Made by a program: the position numbers and the translations under genes
Notes under the pieces: generated by a model
The model's database searches: none
What the model saw: only the letters and a program-made list of their open reading frames with translations
Told to the model about the DNA's origin: nothing
Assembly: GCF_037201965.1 (NCBI RefSeq)
Contig: NZ_CP147518.1
Coordinates: 5,201,001 to 5,265,000 of the forward strand
From: Spirosoma sp. SC4-14
Lineage (GTDB): Bacteria > Bacteroidota > Bacteroidia > Cytophagales > Spirosomataceae
DNA: 64,000 nucleotides
Direction: 5' to 3'
In this document: positions 52,142 to 63,100 of the stretch, piece after piece
Position numbering within the stretch: position 1 is the first letter of the stretch
Layout of the letters: every line of letters begins with the position of its first letter

Positions 52142-53012
52142 TTTGATTGTATTATTAATAATTTGGAAGCTCAGTACCCTAAGTAGAAATAGGGTCTTTT
52201 CCGCATCTGTAAAGATAATTAATTGTTTACTATCCAATGATAATGAACAATAAAAATGGAAGTATAAATCAAAAATTTAACTCATTATTTGTTATACGGC
52301 ATACCTAATACACAGTTTTTGGTGGATATGATTACTACATGCGTAACAGAAAAAGAAATCAAAATGTTACCAATATAAAATAATTAACAATTAAAATATG
52401 TATTAATAAACCATAAACACAGTTTTGAAACCATATAAGTAGACAAGAATTTAGATAAAAAATAGCTATAGTATAGCTTACCTGTTCCGTAAATCATTAA
52501 TCTTCGCTCAAAATCTACTCGTATACGGATTAAAGGATAGCCACACACCGAAAACACTACGTATTAATACTTAGACAAAAAATGAATAACTAAGTAACAG
52601 CTACCATTTGTTTTACGGCTACCGGCTTTTTGTTTCTGTTTGTCCGAACGTTTTTGTCAGGATCATAAATCAGCTTTAGATCCAATAAGCTTTAGCTTAG
52701 CCCGACTACTGGCTGACTGGATTTTTCCAGTAACACTTACCTTATGACTCATGGAAAGTCTAATGAATTTGTAATCTTTGACGATTCACTGAATCTTTGC
52801 ACCACCGAGCATAACCATGTGTTCTCTATTCAAAAGAATTGATCAGTTTACCTCCAACGGTAGTTGTTCGGTACGATCAGGCCTTATTTTGTCGTTTATT
52901 GGATACCTGCCGGACTGAGTGTTACCACCTCGTATATAATTGTGGGTAGCACTTACTGAACCGAACGGAAACAATAGTCTGCTCGGTTTCCATCTTATAA
53001 TGCGATTCGCTT
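52142..53012. other. Long A+T-rich intergenic region, no gene seen
   Basis: About 870 bases between the divergent response-regulator and exporter genes. No reading frame, RNA gene or strong hairpin is visible to me. It probably carries the promoters and control sites of the polysaccharide operon and of the exporter gene. A clear TTTG-N19-TAnnTTTG pair was not found. Confidence 0.5.
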
Positions 53013-55307
53013 ATGTGGTTATCAATTGCCCGTGGCATACTAAAGCTGCGGTTATTCTGGCTCAGTATTCTCATTCTGGTTACCATTGGAATGGCCTATC
53101 TGGGCACTCATTTACAGCTTTCGTATCAGCTTGCCCGCGTTTTACCGCTATCAGATACCACTCAACAGCACTACGAAGATTTCAAACAGCGTTTCGGGGT
53201 CGATGGCTCTGCCATGGTTATGGGCTGGCAGGATAAACGCTGGTTTGAGCTGCCGGTCTATCAGGCCTGGTACGATCTGACTCAGGATATCCGCAACCTG
53301 AACGGGGTGAAAGATGTACTGTCAACAGCACGACTGTATACGATTGCCAAAAAAGATACCAGTTGGGGTATTAATCAGGTGGTTACCAAACGCCCCCAGC
53401 GCCAGCAGGAGGTCGACACGCTGGAAAAACAGATTCTGTCGTTGCCTTTCTACAATGGCCTACTCGTCAACTCCGAAACCCACGCTACCCTGATTGCGAT
53501 TTCGCTCGATGAGAAAAAACTAAATACCAAAGAGCGATTGGGCATCGTAGCAGCTATCCGACAACGAGGAGAAGCATTTGCAAAAAAAACCGGCATAACC
53601 GTACATTATTCGGGTCTCCCGTCGATCCGGACAGAAGTAACCAAACGGGTTTCGGGCGAGATGAAACTCTTTATGGCGCTGGCAGCCGCCGTTACGGGAT
53701 TAATTGTCTGGATACTGTTTCGATCATTAAAAGTGGTGATGCTGTCGCTGGCGGTGGTGCTGATGGGGGTGTGTTTTGCCATTGGAACAATTGTTCTGTT
53801 TGGCTATGAAATTACGTTGCTAACGGGTCTGGTGCCTCCCCTGCTCATTGTTATTGGCGTTCCTAACTGTGTTTTTCTGGTTAATAAATACCACGCCGAA
53901 CTGGCCGAACACGGGCAAAAACAACTGGCGCTCGAAAATTCGATCCGGGAAATTGGGTTAGCCTCGTTCCTGGCAAACGTAACAACAGCTATTGGCTTTG
54001 GGGTGTTTTATTTCACCAACAGCCGCCTTCTGGTCGAGTTTGGGCTGGTTGCCTCCGTCTGTGTGTTAGCCGTTTATGTGATTTGCCTGCTGATGGTTCC
54101 TATTATTCTGAGCTATCTGCCCGTACCGAAAATTCCGCAACAGGAATCGACGCAGGTAGGTGCCTGGCAAAAGTTATTGACCCGCATTGATGGCTGGGTC
54201 CATCATAAACGACCATTTGTTTATGGGTTGATTATGGTCATTACCTTAGTCAGTGCACTAGGCTTACCAATGATCAGGGTTGAGGGCTTTGTGGTCGATG
54301 ATTTGCCGAAAAATGATCCGGTCTATACCGACATGCGGTTTTTCGAAAAGGAATTCAAGGGTGTTTTACCCTTCGAAGTGATGATCGACACCGGAAAACC
54401 GAATGGTATTCTGTCGGGAACGGGCGAAGCGTTATACAAAATCAGAGCGCTGGAACGGATTATTGGCCAGTATCCTGAGTTCTCGAAACCCCGTTCGTTA
54501 GTCGATGCCATTCGCTTTGCCTACCAGTCATATCGGGGTGGTGCCCCCCGATACTATGTATTACCGCCCGCCATGGCCCTGCGCGACATGGCTTCTGAGG
54601 CTCCAATCGGCACAAAATCGACAGCAGCCGCACGGGCATACGTCGATAGTAGCCAGCAGGTTGCCCGGGTGAGTTATCAAATGGCCGACATTGGGTCTAT
54701 TCGGATGCAGAAAGTGATGAGCCATTTGCAACCCCGCATCGATTCGCTCTTCCGCGATACGAACTATAAGGTGAGCCTAACCGGTCATAGTCTGGTATTT
54801 CTAAAAAGTAATGACTATCTACTGGGCAACTTATACGAAAGTCTGGGCATTGCCATTCTGCTGATTGCCCTGGTCGGCATGGTTTTATTCCGGTCAGTTC
54901 CCATCATTCTGCTATCGAAACTTCCCTGTCTGATTCCTCTTTTGGTAACAGCCGGAATTATGGGGTATGCCAACATTGCCTTTAAGCCATCAACCATTTT
55001 GATATTCAGCATTGCATTTGGGCTATCATCCGACGGAACGGTTTACTTTCTGACCAGCTACCGCCAACAGTTACAAAAAGGGCTTATTCCGGCAGCAGCC
55101 ATTACGGCAGCGATCCACGAAACCGGCGTCAGTTTAATTTATACAGCCTTAATTCTGGCGGGTGGTTTTTCTGTCTTTGCCGCATCGGGCTTTGGCGGAA
55201 CGGCGGCCCTAGGTGTTCTGGTAGCCACTACCGTACTGATGGCCTGCCTCACAAACCTGATTTTGCTACCAGCCCTCCTGCTAACCCTGAAACGATACCG
55301 GGTATAG
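53013..55307 (+). CDS. RND-superfamily exporter (MMPL/HAE3-like)
   Basis: 764 residues with the duplicated topology of RND transporters: one membrane helix, a periplasmic domain, then five helices, and a second such half. SSD-like segments include LTGLVPPLLIVIGVPNCVFL and the second-half STILIFSIAFGLSSDGTVYF. It is a HAE3/MMPL-type exporter, usually for lipids, hopanoids or related hydrophobic molecules, driven by protons. No adaptor or channel genes are next to it; the following two-component system may regulate it or the metal pump further on. Substrate not visible. Confidence 0.83.
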   Translation: MWLSIARGILKLRLFWLSILILVTIGMAYLGTHLQLSYQLARVLPLSDTTQQHYEDFKQRFGVDGSAMVMGWQDKRWFELPVYQAWYDLTQDIRNLNGVKDVLSTARLYTIAKKDTSWGINQVVTKRPQRQQEVDTLEKQILSLPFYNGLLVNSETHATLIAISLDEKKLNTKERLGIVAAIRQRGEAFAKKTGITVHYSGLPSIRTEVTKRVSGEMKLFMALAAAVTGLIVWILFRSLKVVMLSLAVVLMGVCFAIGTIVLFGYEITLLTGLVPPLLIVIGVPNCVFLVNKYHAELAEHGQKQLALENSIREIGLASFLANVTTAIGFGVFYFTNSRLLVEFGLVASVCVLAVYVICLLMVPIILSYLPVPKIPQQESTQVGAWQKLLTRIDGWVHHKRPFVYGLIMVITLVSALGLPMIRVEGFVVDDLPKNDPVYTDMRFFEKEFKGVLPFEVMIDTGKPNGILSGTGEALYKIRALERIIGQYPEFSKPRSLVDAIRFAYQSYRGGAPRYYVLPPAMALRDMASEAPIGTKSTAAARAYVDSSQQVARVSYQMADIGSIRMQKVMSHLQPRIDSLFRDTNYKVSLTGHSLVFLKSNDYLLGNLYESLGIAILLIALVGMVLFRSVPIILLSKLPCLIPLLVTAGIMGYANIAFKPSTILIFSIAFGLSSDGTVYFLTSYRQQLQKGLIPAAAITAAIHETGVSLIYTALILAGGFSVFAASGFGGTAALGVLVATTVLMACLTNLILLPALLLTLKRYRV

Positions 55308-55469
55308 CGTGAACGTGCGAAAGACAAACTGACGTATAACCCATTAATGTATAATAAGTTAACCACTTAATTCATCTAACCTAATTCTGCGTGATTGCTT
55401 ATTTATTTTATTCGATAAATAACCTAACCAGGAACGCTCTGTCACTCATTAACTAATCGTCCGCATTGT

Positions 55470-56174
55470 ATGTCTCAGAAAAAGATATTGATTGTAGAAG
55501 ATGACCGGCGTATTGCGCAGAATATCAGCCGGGGCCTACAGGATGAAGGTTATCTGACGGAGGTTGTTTATGAAGGACTGAATGGCCGTCAGGCAGCTAT
55601 TCAGCCGGATGTTGATTTGTTGATTCTTGATCTTAACCTACCAGGCTTAAGTGGCTTTGAGGTATGCCGGTCTGTTCGAACCGAACGCCCAAAGTTGCCC
55701 ATAATCATATTGTCGGCACTGGGCGAAATAGAAGATAAGGTTGAAGGACTCACGTTAGGAGCCGACGATTATCTTGTAAAACCGTTCGATTTTCGGGAGT
55801 TGATTGCCCGCGTTGCCACCTGCTTTCGTCGTCTGGCCCTTAGCACCAATACGGGAGCCGAAAGCGAAGAAGTATGGCAAATAGCCAACCTGACTGTTAA
55901 TGTAACAACGAAGGAAGTTCGGCGAGGCAATGTAATCATCGACCTTACGGCCAGAGAGTTTGCATTGCTCGAATTCATGATTCGAAACAAAGGCCGCGTA
56001 CTTCCCAAAGCCGATATTGCAGAAACCGTCTGGAGTCTTAATTTTGATCCTGGCACGAACGTCGTTGAAGTATATATCAACTACCTGCGTCGTAAAATTG
56101 ATCGCGATTTCGAGCCAAAACTTATTCATACCCGCCCCGGTATGGGCTACGTCTTAAAAGAGGAAAAGGAATAA
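55470..56174 (+). CDS. OmpR-family DNA-binding response regulator
   Basis: 234 residues. Receiver domain with E10-D11-D12, phosphoacceptor D54 in LILDLNLPG and K104 in YLVKPF; the C-terminal winged helix has VRRGNVIIDLTAREFALLEF and ends VYINYLRRKIDRDF with GMGYVLKEE. It pairs with the histidine kinase eight bases downstream. Directly ahead of a CzcCBA-type pump set, so it probably controls heavy-metal efflux (inference from position). Confidence 0.93.
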   Translation: MSQKKILIVEDDRRIAQNISRGLQDEGYLTEVVYEGLNGRQAAIQPDVDLLILDLNLPGLSGFEVCRSVRTERPKLPIIILSALGEIEDKVEGLTLGADDYLVKPFDFRELIARVATCFRRLALSTNTGAESEEVWQIANLTVNVTTKEVRRGNVIIDLTAREFALLEFMIRNKGRVLPKADIAETVWSLNFDPGTNVVEVYINYLRRKIDRDFEPKLIHTRPGMGYVLKEEKE

Positions 56175-56181
56175 GCACCGC

Positions 56182-57549
56182 ATGACGATCCGCAACCGCA
56201 TCGCCCTACAGTTTTCGCTGATTGTAGCGTCAATCCTGGTTGTTTTCTCAGTCGTAATATACTCCGTTTCAGCAACCTATCGCCGGGAAGAGTTTTATGA
56301 GCGGCTGAAAAGCAAGGCTCGCACAACCGTTCGTTTTCTGGTTGAAGTGAATGAAGTGGACCGTGAGTTGCTCAAAATTATTGACCGCAATACGCTGACC
56401 GCTCTTTTCAATGAAAAAGTACTCGTCTTCGACATCCACAACCAGTTGATTTATAGCAGCGTAGATGACCAGGTCATTCATTATGATGCCCGGCTGCTGG
56501 ACGAAGTTCGAAAACAAGAAGAGGTAGAAACATACAGCGGCAACAACGAGCTGGTTGGCCTATTGTATCAGCACAATGGTCGTGATCTGGTCGTGCTGGC
56601 CTCCGCTTACGACCAGTTTGGGCGAAGTAAGCTGGCCAACCTTCAGCTTACACTAGGCTGGGGGCTGTTAGGAGGGCTCAGTGTTACCATTGGACTGGGC
56701 ATTTTCTTTGCGGGCCAGTCGCTTCGTCCCATCAGCCGAATTAACGAACAGGTATCGGCCATCACTGCCCGAAATCTGCGCCAGCGGCTCGATGAAGGAA
56801 ACCGCCAGGACGAAATTGCCCGGCTGGCCATCAACTTCAACGATGTGCTGCAACGGCTCGAAAAAGCGTTTGAACAACAGCGCAGCTTTGTTTCTCATGC
56901 CTCACATGAACTACGTACACCACTGGCTGCGCTTAAATCGGAGATTCAACTGGGCTTACGTCGTCCACTGAGCGTTTCAGAACATGAAGATGTACTGGTT
57001 AATCTGCTATCGGACACCGATCGACTGATTGGCCTCACAAACAGCCTGTTATTTCTGGCCCGAACGCTCGAATCGATCCAAACTGTTCCGTTTCAGCCCG
57101 TCCGGATCGACGACATTGTGTTTCTGACTAAAGATGAATTAGTGAGCGCCAAACCGTCCTATCGCATCGAAATTGACTATAAAAACATTCCCAATAGTGA
57201 AACCGAAACGCTGGTTAACGGGCACGAAGATCTGCTGAAACAGGTATTGCTCAATCTATTCGATAATGCCTGTAAATACTCCGCCAATCATGTAGCTCAG
57301 GTACGGATCAGCACTGACGCACACAACTGCCATATTACGGTTTATGACCAGGGTATTGGTATCTCCGAAACCGATCAGCAACACATCTTTGAGTCGTTTT
57401 ACCGAGCCACCAACGCTCGGGTTTATGAGGGTTTTGGTATTGGTCTGTCAATCTGTTCACGCATTGTTGAGCTTCACCATGGGTCTATTTCGGTGGAAAG
57501 CCAGTTAGGCATCGGCAGTACCTTCACCGTGTCGCTGCCGCATGTATAG
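56182..57549 (+). CDS. Sensor histidine kinase
   Basis: 455 residues. Membrane segments at about 9-28 and 158-177 enclose a periplasmic sensor of 130 residues; then HAMP (about 178-230), the phosphoacceptor H242 in SFVSHASHELRTPLAALKSE, and the ATPase domain with NLFDNACKYS (N box), DQGIGISE (G1), GFGIGLSIC (G2). It fits the CusS/CzcS-type metal sensors in arrangement. It forms a two-component pair with the regulator directly upstream. Confidence 0.93.
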   Translation: MTIRNRIALQFSLIVASILVVFSVVIYSVSATYRREEFYERLKSKARTTVRFLVEVNEVDRELLKIIDRNTLTALFNEKVLVFDIHNQLIYSSVDDQVIHYDARLLDEVRKQEEVETYSGNNELVGLLYQHNGRDLVVLASAYDQFGRSKLANLQLTLGWGLLGGLSVTIGLGIFFAGQSLRPISRINEQVSAITARNLRQRLDEGNRQDEIARLAINFNDVLQRLEKAFEQQRSFVSHASHELRTPLAALKSEIQLGLRRPLSVSEHEDVLVNLLSDTDRLIGLTNSLLFLARTLESIQTVPFQPVRIDDIVFLTKDELVSAKPSYRIEIDYKNIPNSETETLVNGHEDLLKQVLLNLFDNACKYSANHVAQVRISTDAHNCHITVYDQGIGISETDQQHIFESFYRATNARVYEGFGIGLSICSRIVELHHGSISVESQLGIGSTFTVSLPHV

Positions 57550-57688
57550 TCATTGATTATTCGTCAAATGACTATTCCCCAATCGCTTCTAATCTTTTTC
57601 TAAGCTATTTCTAACTCTCCCTTAAGGCTCCTCTAAGTCGGCTGTAATTGCCTGTTCTGACCTTTGCAATCGTAATAATCCAGTACTA

Positions 57689-58969
57689 ATGCGATTGCAG
57701 CTACTTTTCGTTTTTCTTCTCTTTTCTCAGTATGCCCAGAGCCAATCGGCTTTGCCCACAAGCCCTGCATCATCAGATTCGCTCTATCTGACCTTACAGC
57801 AGGCCGATAGTTTATTCCTCAAAAAAAACCTACAGCTTCTGGCCGAGCGATTTCGGATCGATGCCAGCCAGGCGCAGGTTATTCAGGCCAGTCTGCGCGA
57901 CAACCCAACCGTTACGGTCGAACTAAGCACGTATAACAACGAAACCCACCGAGTGCTGGATGTGGGTCGGCAGGGGCAAAAAACCGTATCCATTGAGCAG
58001 TTGCTCTATACGGCTGGCAAACGGAACAAACGAATTGCTCTGGCCTCAGAAGCGGCCCGGCTGACGGGGCTGGAAATGCTCGATTTACTACGTGGACTTC
58101 GGTTCGACCTCCGAACCCGATTCTATTCCATTTACTTTCAGCAGCAAACGCTGGCCCGATTCGATCAGCAGCTTGCTACACTCCAGACAACCGTTGCGGC
58201 TTACGAAAAACAGTACAATCGCAACAACGTATCCCTGCGCGAACTGCTCCGGTTAAAGGCTTTGCTTTTCCAGTTCAATAATGACCGGACCAGTATCGTA
58301 TTCCAACTTGCCGACGACGAACAGGCACTGCGAACGTTGCTATCGGTCGAAGTACCCATCAGGCCGCTGGTAGACGAAAGCACCCTCGCACGCTACAGGC
58401 TTCCGGCCCAGCCCGACGACTCACTTCGCCAGTTGGCCCTGCGCAAGCGCCCCGATCTGCTGGCTACCGAATCGCTAACCCGACAGGCCGAATTAAATTA
58501 CAATCTGCAGCGGTCCCTGGCCATCCCCGACGTCCGTATAGGCGGGGCATATGATCAGGCCGGAAGCTACATTAATAACTACGTCGGACTATCGCTTTCG
58601 ACCGATATTCCGGTCTTTAATCGCAATCAGGGCGCTATCCGGGCAGCTCGCAGTCAGATAGGTTATCAACAACACCTCCAGCACCAGCGCGCTATTCAGA
58701 TCAGCAACGAAATTAGTACTTCTCTGCAAAAAGTTCGCGAGGTAGAACGCCGGGTGCAGGGAGTAGAACAGCAGTTTAGCGAACAGTTTGAGCAGTTGAA
58801 CCAGGGGGTAATCATCAACTTTCAGAAGGGCAACCTCACTCTGCTCGAATTCGTGGACCTCATTGAAGCCTATAACGATAGCATTCAGCAACTCAATCGG
58901 CTCAAAGCCGACCGTGTAGGAGCCTATGAAGAACTCAGCTATCTGGTTGGCGAAGATCTGTTTATGTAA
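57689..58969 (+). CDS. TolC-family outer-membrane channel of a metal efflux system (CzcC-like)
   Basis: 426 residues with a signal peptide MRLQLLFVFLLFSQYAQSQ. Full-size TolC/OMF with two repeats: DSLYLTLQQADSLFLKKNLQ and LRQLALRKRPDLLATESLTR start the paired helical hairpins, and VLEFVDLIEAYNDS-like sequence (LLEFVDLIEAYND) is the CzcC-type end. It should carry substrates through the outer membrane from the CzcB/CzcA pair encoded next. 139 bases after the kinase gene, which may hold a promoter (GACCTTTG at 57659-57666 resembles a -7 box). Confidence 0.88.
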   Translation: MRLQLLFVFLLFSQYAQSQSALPTSPASSDSLYLTLQQADSLFLKKNLQLLAERFRIDASQAQVIQASLRDNPTVTVELSTYNNETHRVLDVGRQGQKTVSIEQLLYTAGKRNKRIALASEAARLTGLEMLDLLRGLRFDLRTRFYSIYFQQQTLARFDQQLATLQTTVAAYEKQYNRNNVSLRELLRLKALLFQFNNDRTSIVFQLADDEQALRTLLSVEVPIRPLVDESTLARYRLPAQPDDSLRQLALRKRPDLLATESLTRQAELNYNLQRSLAIPDVRIGGAYDQAGSYINNYVGLSLSTDIPVFNRNQGAIRAARSQIGYQQHLQHQRAIQISNEISTSLQKVREVERRVQGVEQQFSEQFEQLNQGVIINFQKGNLTLLEFVDLIEAYNDSIQQLNRLKADRVGAYEELSYLVGEDLFM

Positions 58970-59010
58970 ACCCTAATTCGGCCAGATGCTAGGTCTGGCC
59001 AAACAACATC

Positions 59011-60090
59011 ATGAAAACCAATTTTCTGCTACTCATCATTGGCCTCGCGGTTCTGGCTGGCTGTGAGCCGAAACCCGCTCACGAAGAACAGGAAGCCTTC
59101 AGTTTGTCGGATGCCATGATGAACCGAATCAAACTCGATAGCGTGATAACGCAGCCGGTTCGAAGCGAATTAACGCTCGTCGGCAAAGTAGTGGCCGACG
59201 AAAACCGGGTAATTAAGGTTTTTCCGCTCGTTGGTGGCAGTGTCGAAGAAGTTAAAGTTGAACTGGGCGATTATGTCCGCAAAGGGCAGACACTGGCCTC
59301 TATCCGTTCCAGCGAAGTAGCCGATCTGGAACGGCAGAGCATTCAGGCCAATGCCGATCTGTTGCTGGCAGAAAAAAACCTACGAGTTACTCAGGATCTG
59401 TTCGAAACAAAACTTACCTCCCAGCGCGAAGTGGTGGCAGCCCAGAAAGAAGTAGAGCGGGCCCAGGCCGATGTAAATCGGATCAAAGAAGTTTCCAGAA
59501 TTTACGGCATCGGCAAATCATCGATCTATACGGTTAAAGCACCCATCGACGGCTACGTTATCGAAAAAAATGTTAACCGCGATATGCAACTCCGCTCCGA
59601 CAATGCCGACAACCTCTTCACTATTGGCCAGATCAGCGAAGTATGGGTGCTGGCCAACGTCAACGAAAGCGATATTAGCCGGGTTCGGCAGGGGATGGAT
59701 GCCTCTATCCAGACCCTGAGCTATCCCGACGACGTGTTTCAGGGACATGTCGATAAAATTTATACCGTACTCGATCCTAACACCAAAGCGATGACCGTAC
59801 GGATAAGACTGCACAATACGAGCATGAAGCTTCGACCCGAAATGCACGCTACGGTTACCCTTCGCTACACCACGGGGGGCCAACTGGCAACGGTACCAGC
59901 CAGTTCTATCATTTTCGACCGCTCCAAACGCTACGTGCTGGTTTATCGGGATCGCTCTACAATTGAAACACGGGAAGTTGATGTGTTTAAATCGCTGGGC
60001 AACGTAGCCTATATCAGTAAGGGAGTTAAACCCGGCGAAAAAGTTATTTCCAAAGATCAGTTGCTGGTCTACAACGCGCTGAATAATTAG
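59011..60090 (+). CDS. RND periplasmic adaptor (CzcB-like, lipoprotein)
   Basis: 359 residues. The lipobox LAVLAGC puts the lipid on C18. GSVEEVKVELGDYVRKGQTL is the biotinyl-lipoyl-like motif, a coiled-coil hairpin (about 105-160) follows, and VRIRLHNTSMKLRPEMHATV is the conserved beta-barrel block of metal-type adaptors. It links the inner-membrane pump to the TolC-like channel. It lies between the channel and pump genes, so the set is CzcC-CzcB-CzcA. The N-terminal His-rich metal-binding part of some CzcB proteins is absent. Confidence 0.9.
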   Translation: MKTNFLLLIIGLAVLAGCEPKPAHEEQEAFSLSDAMMNRIKLDSVITQPVRSELTLVGKVVADENRVIKVFPLVGGSVEEVKVELGDYVRKGQTLASIRSSEVADLERQSIQANADLLLAEKNLRVTQDLFETKLTSQREVVAAQKEVERAQADVNRIKEVSRIYGIGKSSIYTVKAPIDGYVIEKNVNRDMQLRSDNADNLFTIGQISEVWVLANVNESDISRVRQGMDASIQTLSYPDDVFQGHVDKIYTVLDPNTKAMTVRIRLHNTSMKLRPEMHATVTLRYTTGGQLATVPASSIIFDRSKRYVLVYRDRSTIETREVDVFKSLGNVAYISKGVKPGEKVISKDQLLVYNALNN

Positions 60091-60185
60091 CATAGGGTAT
60101 AGGGCGTGGAGTTATATCGAATAAAAGTCCCCTGCTCTCCGCCATTTCCACGCACGCTCTAAGCCTCTGCTCTACGCTCACATAT

Positions 60186-63100
60186 ATGAACAAACTCATC
60201 AATAACATAGTCGGTTTTTCACTTAAGAATCGGTTTTTCGTCTTCTTCATGACAGCAGCACTGGTAATTGCCGGGGTGTTCAGCTATCTGAAAACTCCGC
60301 TCGAAGCCTTCCCCGATGTCACAAATACGCAAATAATTGTAGTTACCGAATGGAGTGGCCGGTCGGCCGAAGAGGTAGAACGGTTCGTAACGGTGCCGAT
60401 TGAAGTGGCGATGAACTCCGTTCAGCGGAAAGCCAATGTTCGATCGACAACCATGTTTGGCCTTTCGGTACTGAAAGTCATTTTCGAAGACGGTGTCGAT
60501 GATTTTTTTGCCCGTCAGCAGGTCAATAACCTACTACGCAATGTATCGCTGCCCGAAGGCGTTGAACCCGAAATACAGCCACCATACGGACCAACCGGCG
60601 AAATTTTTCGCTATACCCTGGAAAGCAAAGACCGCGACAGCCGCGAATTGCTGACGTTGCAGAACTGGGTAATCGACCGGCAGCTTCGCAGCGTACCGGG
60701 CGTTGCCGATGTAGTGGCTTTCGGTGGTCGCGACAAAATCTACGAACTCCGTGTCAACCCAACTCAGTTGACCAAATACGATATTACGCCCCTGGAGGTC
60801 TACCAGGCCGTTACCCGCAGTAATATCAATGTGGGGGGCGATGTCATTGAGCGAAACGGTCAGGCCTATGTCGTACGCGGGGTTGGTCTGTTGACCTCCA
60901 TTCAGGACATCGAAAACATCATCATCGAAGAAATGGGGGGCAACCCGGTTCTGGTCAAAAACGTTGCCGAAGTAGCCGAGTCGAATCTGCCACGGGTTGG
61001 TCAGGTTGGGCTGGATGCCAGCGACGATGTGGTTGAGGGCATTGTGGTGATGCGAAAAGGCGAAAATCCGAGCGAAGTACTGGGTCGGGTCAAGGCAAAA
61101 ATCGAGGATTTAAATACCCGCCTTCTGCCCTCAGACGTGAAGATGGTTACGTTTTATGACCGCGATAACCTCATCGAATTTTGTACCCATACGGTGTTGC
61201 ACAACCTTACCGAAGGCATCATTCTGGTAACTGTTATCGTCTTTTTATTCATGGCCGACTGGCGCACAACGCTCATTGTTTCTATCATCATTCCACTGGC
61301 GTTGTTGTTTGCCTTCATGTGTCTGCGCCTGCGGGGTATGTCGGCCAATCTGTTGTCGATGGGTGCCGTTGATTTTGGCATCATCATCGACGGTGCGGTT
61401 GTAATGGTTGAGGGCGTTTTTGTTTCACTCGATCATCTGGCCCATCGGGTTGGCATGAACCGCTACAACCGGATGGCCAAACTTGGTCTGATTCGTAAAA
61501 CGGGCGGAGAGTTAGGCAAAGCGGTCTTCTTTTCCAAGCTGATCATCATTACGGCCCTGTTGCCTATTTTCTCATTTCAGAAAGTAGAAGGCAAGATGTT
61601 TTCGCCCCTGGCCTGGACACTCGGATTCGCCCTGTTAGGAGCGTTGTTGTTCACTCTCACCCTAGTGCCCGTTCTATGCTCCCTACTGCTAAAGAAAAAC
61701 GTTCGGGAGAAAAATAATCCGGTAGTCCATTTTTTTGAACGGATTGTGATGCGGGCCTTTGGCTGGTGCTATCGCAATCGTCGGATTAGTCTGGCAGGAG
61801 CCATCGGCTTCATGATTACTACGTTTTTTTCGTCGAGCCTGCTCGGTACCGAATTTCTACCACAGCTCAACGAAGGGGCTTTGTGGGTAACAGCCGAACT
61901 TCCCATGAGCATGTCGCTACCCGAAAGTGTAGCGATGGCTAAAACCATTCGGCAGGATCTGAAATCGTTCCCCGAAGTGAAACAGGTACTCTCGCAGGTT
62001 GGCCGCTCCAACGACGGTACCGACCCGAATGGCTTCTATTTCTGTCAGTTTCAGGTCGATCTGCGACCGAAAGACGAGTGGACCCGAACCATCACTACCG
62101 AGCAGCTAACCGACGAAATGGATGTCAAACTCCGAAACTATGCCGGTGTGCTTTACAATTACTCCCAGCCCATTATCGATAATGTTGCGGAGGCAGTAGC
62201 GGGCTACAAAGCCAGTAATGGAATCAAGATTTTCGGCAGCGATGTCTATGAACTGGAGAAATATGCCAATCAGGCGCTGGATGCAGTCAGGAATGTCGAT
62301 GGCATTAAAGATCTGGGGATTATCCGCAACGTAGGTCAGCCCGAAATGAGCATTCTGTTCAGCGATCATAAAATGGCACTCTATGGAGTCAATACAGCCG
62401 ATGCGCAGGCCGTGATCGAAATGGCCATTGGCGGTAAAACCGCATCTATCCTTTACGAAGGAGAACGCAAATTTGATATTCGGGTGCGGTTTCTGCCCCA
62501 ATACCGCCAAACCGACGACGACATTATGCGGCTGATGGTGCCAACCATGAGTGGCGGCAAAATTCCCCTGAAAGAAATTGCTACGATTCGGCAAATAACC
62601 GGGCCTGCATTTATCTACCGCGACCTGAACCAGCGGTTTATTGGGGTTAAATTTTCGGTACGCGGCCGCGATCTGGGTAGCACCATTGCCGAAGCCCAGC
62701 AGCGCGTTCGCGAGAAGCTTCAACTCGAAAAAGGCTACTCCGTCGAATGGGTAGGCGAATTTGAGAACCAGGTACGGGCAACCGACCAGTTGGCAAAGGT
62801 TGTTCCGATCAGCATTGCCGCCATTTTTGTGATTCTATTTATCACCTTTGGCAATGCGAAAGATGCCGGGCTGGTGCTGCTCAATGTTCCGTTTGCGTTG
62901 ATTGGCGGTATTCTGGCCCTACACACAACAGGCGTAAACTTCGGTATATCGGCCGGAGTAGGGTTCATTGCCCTGTTTGGAATCTGTGTGCAAAACGGGG
63001 TAATTCTGATTTCGGTTTTCAACAAAAACCGCCAGGCCCGCATGCCTCTCGACAGCGCCATTCGGGAGGGTGTTCAATCGCGTATCCGGCCCGTAGTTAT

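Noticed and set aside
60091-60185. Regulatory hairpin between adaptor and pump genes
   Set aside because: GCGTGGA/TCCACGC can pair, but the stem is short with a long loop and the genes are clearly one transport set, so the support is weak.
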